Shown piece after piece: positions 34,520 to 35,704 of a stretch of DNA of 35,704 bases (position 1 is the stretch's first letter; every line of letters begins with the position of its first letter). The notes beneath the pieces were generated by a model. The model had not been told where the DNA came from, searched no databases, and saw nothing but the letters and a program-made list of their open reading frames with translations. Origin of the DNA: Metabacillus rhizolycopersici (GTDB lineage: Bacteria > Bacillota > Bacilli > Bacillales > Bacillaceae); NCBI RefSeq assembly GCF_020075705.1, contig NZ_JAIQUM010000056.1, positions 1-35,704 on the forward strand, written 5' to 3'. The position numbers and the translations under genes are program-made.

Positions 34520-34548
34520 CTATTCACAGAATTCGTGAATAGTTTTTT
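34520..34548 (+). terminator. Rho-independent terminator after the Nudix gene
   Basis: CTATTCAC (34520-34527), loop AGAATTC, GTGAATAG (34535-34542), then six T. Confidence 0.88.
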
Positions 34549-34836
34549 AATTGACGAAAGAAAGCAAGAAGAAGTGTCTCGTTGCTTTTTTCATCTCCAT
34601 TTCATTCTACTGATTTTTAATCGTTTCATCCTATAGAAATTTCATTTTGCAGGTAAATAGTTTTGTTTTTATCGGTAATCTAGTTTTATGTATGTACTAA
34701 GTCTACAATCTATGATATTGGTAAATAGTAGAAAAACCAAAAATGAATCTCAATATTGATATATGGAATTTCTCAATCCTAGTAAGCAGGAAAATCATGG
34801 GATAATAGAAGCCATTAGGAGTTGAATCATTCGATT

Positions 34837-35704
34837 GTGAAGGTATTAGATACAAAAACACTCTTACATACAATGGAAACTAGATCGCACGAGTACAAAG
34901 AATTAAGAGAAAAGCTGGAACAGGTAAAAAGAAAATGCAATGACATCGTGAATCTAGATGATCAGTTCAAAGGCAAGGGAGCTGATGCGATCAAAGGCTT
35001 TTACCAAGCGCAAATCGATGTTGTAGAAGCCTGGCTTCGTCTGATTGATCGACAAATCGCTTTTCTAAACGGAATTTCAGGGAGTACGGAAGAGAAGGAT
35101 CTATCGGGAAATACAGTTGTTCACCTTCCTTTTCTGGAGGATGAACTAGTGCATCACATCAGAAACAATAAGGAAATGGTTGGGAGCCAGCAAGATGAGC
35201 TGCAAAGGATTTTTAACAGAATTGATGACCTCGTTCCACTAAACATTTTCTCAACAAGTAGCTTTGATGACCATATCGAAAAAGTAGATAAAGACCGAAA
35301 AGATACTATTGATGCGGTCAATGAGCTTGATCATGATTTAAAATCAGAATATATGTTATCAGAAGGTGACGAGCGTTATGTCACAGCTCTTTTTCAGCAA
35401 TTAACCGAAGCAACTCGCCAGGGAAATACGATATCACCGATCCATTTCAACTCAGAAGCCTATAGAGCTAGTGAGGTTTACCAATTAAAAGGACAGGCTG
35501 AGCAACAAACAATTGATTATCTGGCTTTTAAAAAGAACCAAGAAGAGGTACGAAAACAACAAGCAGAAATTGAAGCAGAAATCGAAGCAAGGAAAAGGGA
35601 AGAAGCAGAATTTGCTAAGTTGAACCCTATCGAAAAATCGCTCCATAGCTTTAAAGAAATCGGAACCGATTTTTGGGACGGCCTAGAAGCTCGGAACGAA
35701 AAGA
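34837..35704 (+). CDS. LXG-domain polymorphic toxin, N-terminal part (cut by window end)
   Basis: GTG 34837 follows AGGAG at 34817-34821 (a long spacing of 15 bases); the in-frame TTG 34822 directly abuts that site and is less likely. The frame is open for 289 codons to the window end. It begins VKVLDTKTLLHTMETRSHEY, then DDQFKGKGADAIKGFY and WLRLIDRQIAFLNGIS: the LXG signature of toxins secreted by the type VII (Ess/Yuk) system. A Glu/Lys-rich coiled coil (EEVRKQQAEIEAEIEARKRE) comes near residue 240. The toxic C-terminal domain and the immunity gene are beyond the window. Small partner genes sometimes found upstream are not seen here. Confidence 0.9.
   Translation, partial: MKVLDTKTLLHTMETRSHEYKELREKLEQVKRKCNDIVNLDDQFKGKGADAIKGFYQAQIDVVEAWLRLIDRQIAFLNGISGSTEEKDLSGNTVVHLPFLEDELVHHIRNNKEMVGSQQDELQRIFNRIDDLVPLNIFSTSSFDDHIEKVDKDRKDTIDAVNELDHDLKSEYMLSEGDERYVTALFQQLTEATRQGNTISPIHFNSEAYRASEVYQLKGQAEQQTIDYLAFKKNQEEVRKQQAEIEAEIEARKREEAEFAKLNPIEKSLHSFKEIGTDFWDGLEARNEK

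Noticed and set aside
1..35704. CRISPR arrays, tRNA and rRNA genes
   Set aside because: I looked for regularly spaced repeats, TTCGA-type tRNA arms with CCA ends and rRNA signatures and found none that hold up.

Overview
The window reads as chromosomal accessory DNA of a low-GC Gram-positive bacterium of the Bacillus type. Purine-rich Shine-Dalgarno sequences (AGGAGG-like) precede most genes, base composition is AT-rich, and the gene families fit: an LXG polymorphic toxin, a DUF2975 plus Cro/CI-type regulator pair, an IS1595-type transposase relic and a TnpB-type omega-RNA relic. I see no rRNA, tRNA or CRISPR array. Species cannot be fixed from the sequence.

Region 1 (1-7100) holds the end of a DnaB-family helicase, a few hypothetical genes, a stand-alone DndB-like protein (2756-4024, minus) with no other dnd genes in view, a 287-residue protein that looks like the front part of a STAND-type NTPase without its ATPase (4816-5679), and a DUF6236-like gene broken by a stop codon (6552-7061). 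Much of this is debris.

Region 2 (7141-10030) is a complete-looking type II restriction-modification system: an NgoPII-family endonuclease (7725-8597, minus) divergent from a C5-cytosine methyltransferase (8714-9961, plus). GGCC is the most likely target. The only GGCC in this part of the window lies in a candidate -35 box of the methyltransferase. Two fragments follow: a phage-type replication winged helix and the front of an HNH-type nuclease protein.

Region 3 (11500-21322) is the most interesting part: four tightly packed or overlapping plus-strand genes. They encode a 677-residue protein of unknown function, a 326-residue protein with a possible winged helix, a 1904-residue DEAD/DEAH-type helicase with zinc-binding Cys clusters and a C-terminal DUF1998-type Cys motif (like DruE of Druantia), and a 371-residue RecB/Cas4-like PD-(D/E)XK nuclease with a four-Cys Fe-S signature. 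A strong terminator ends the unit. I read it as a Druantia-related but non-canonical anti-phage operon.

Region 4 (22140-25344) is a second restriction-modification system. Its methyltransferase (minus) is closely related to the first, including the predicted target-recognition segment. The divergent endonuclease gene is dead, with one nonsense codon and one frameshift. Two methyltransferases of probably the same specificity therefore flank the Druantia-like operon.

Region 5 (25401-35704) carries a HIT / MazG-like / PLD-helicase operon, an IS1595 relic, small membrane and regulator genes, a TnpB-less omega-RNA element at the 3' end of a regulator gene, a large membrane protein, a second HIT gene about 83% identical to the first in protein, an M20 amidohydrolase, an acetyltransferase relic, a Nudix hydrolase and the start of an LXG toxin gene cut by the window end.
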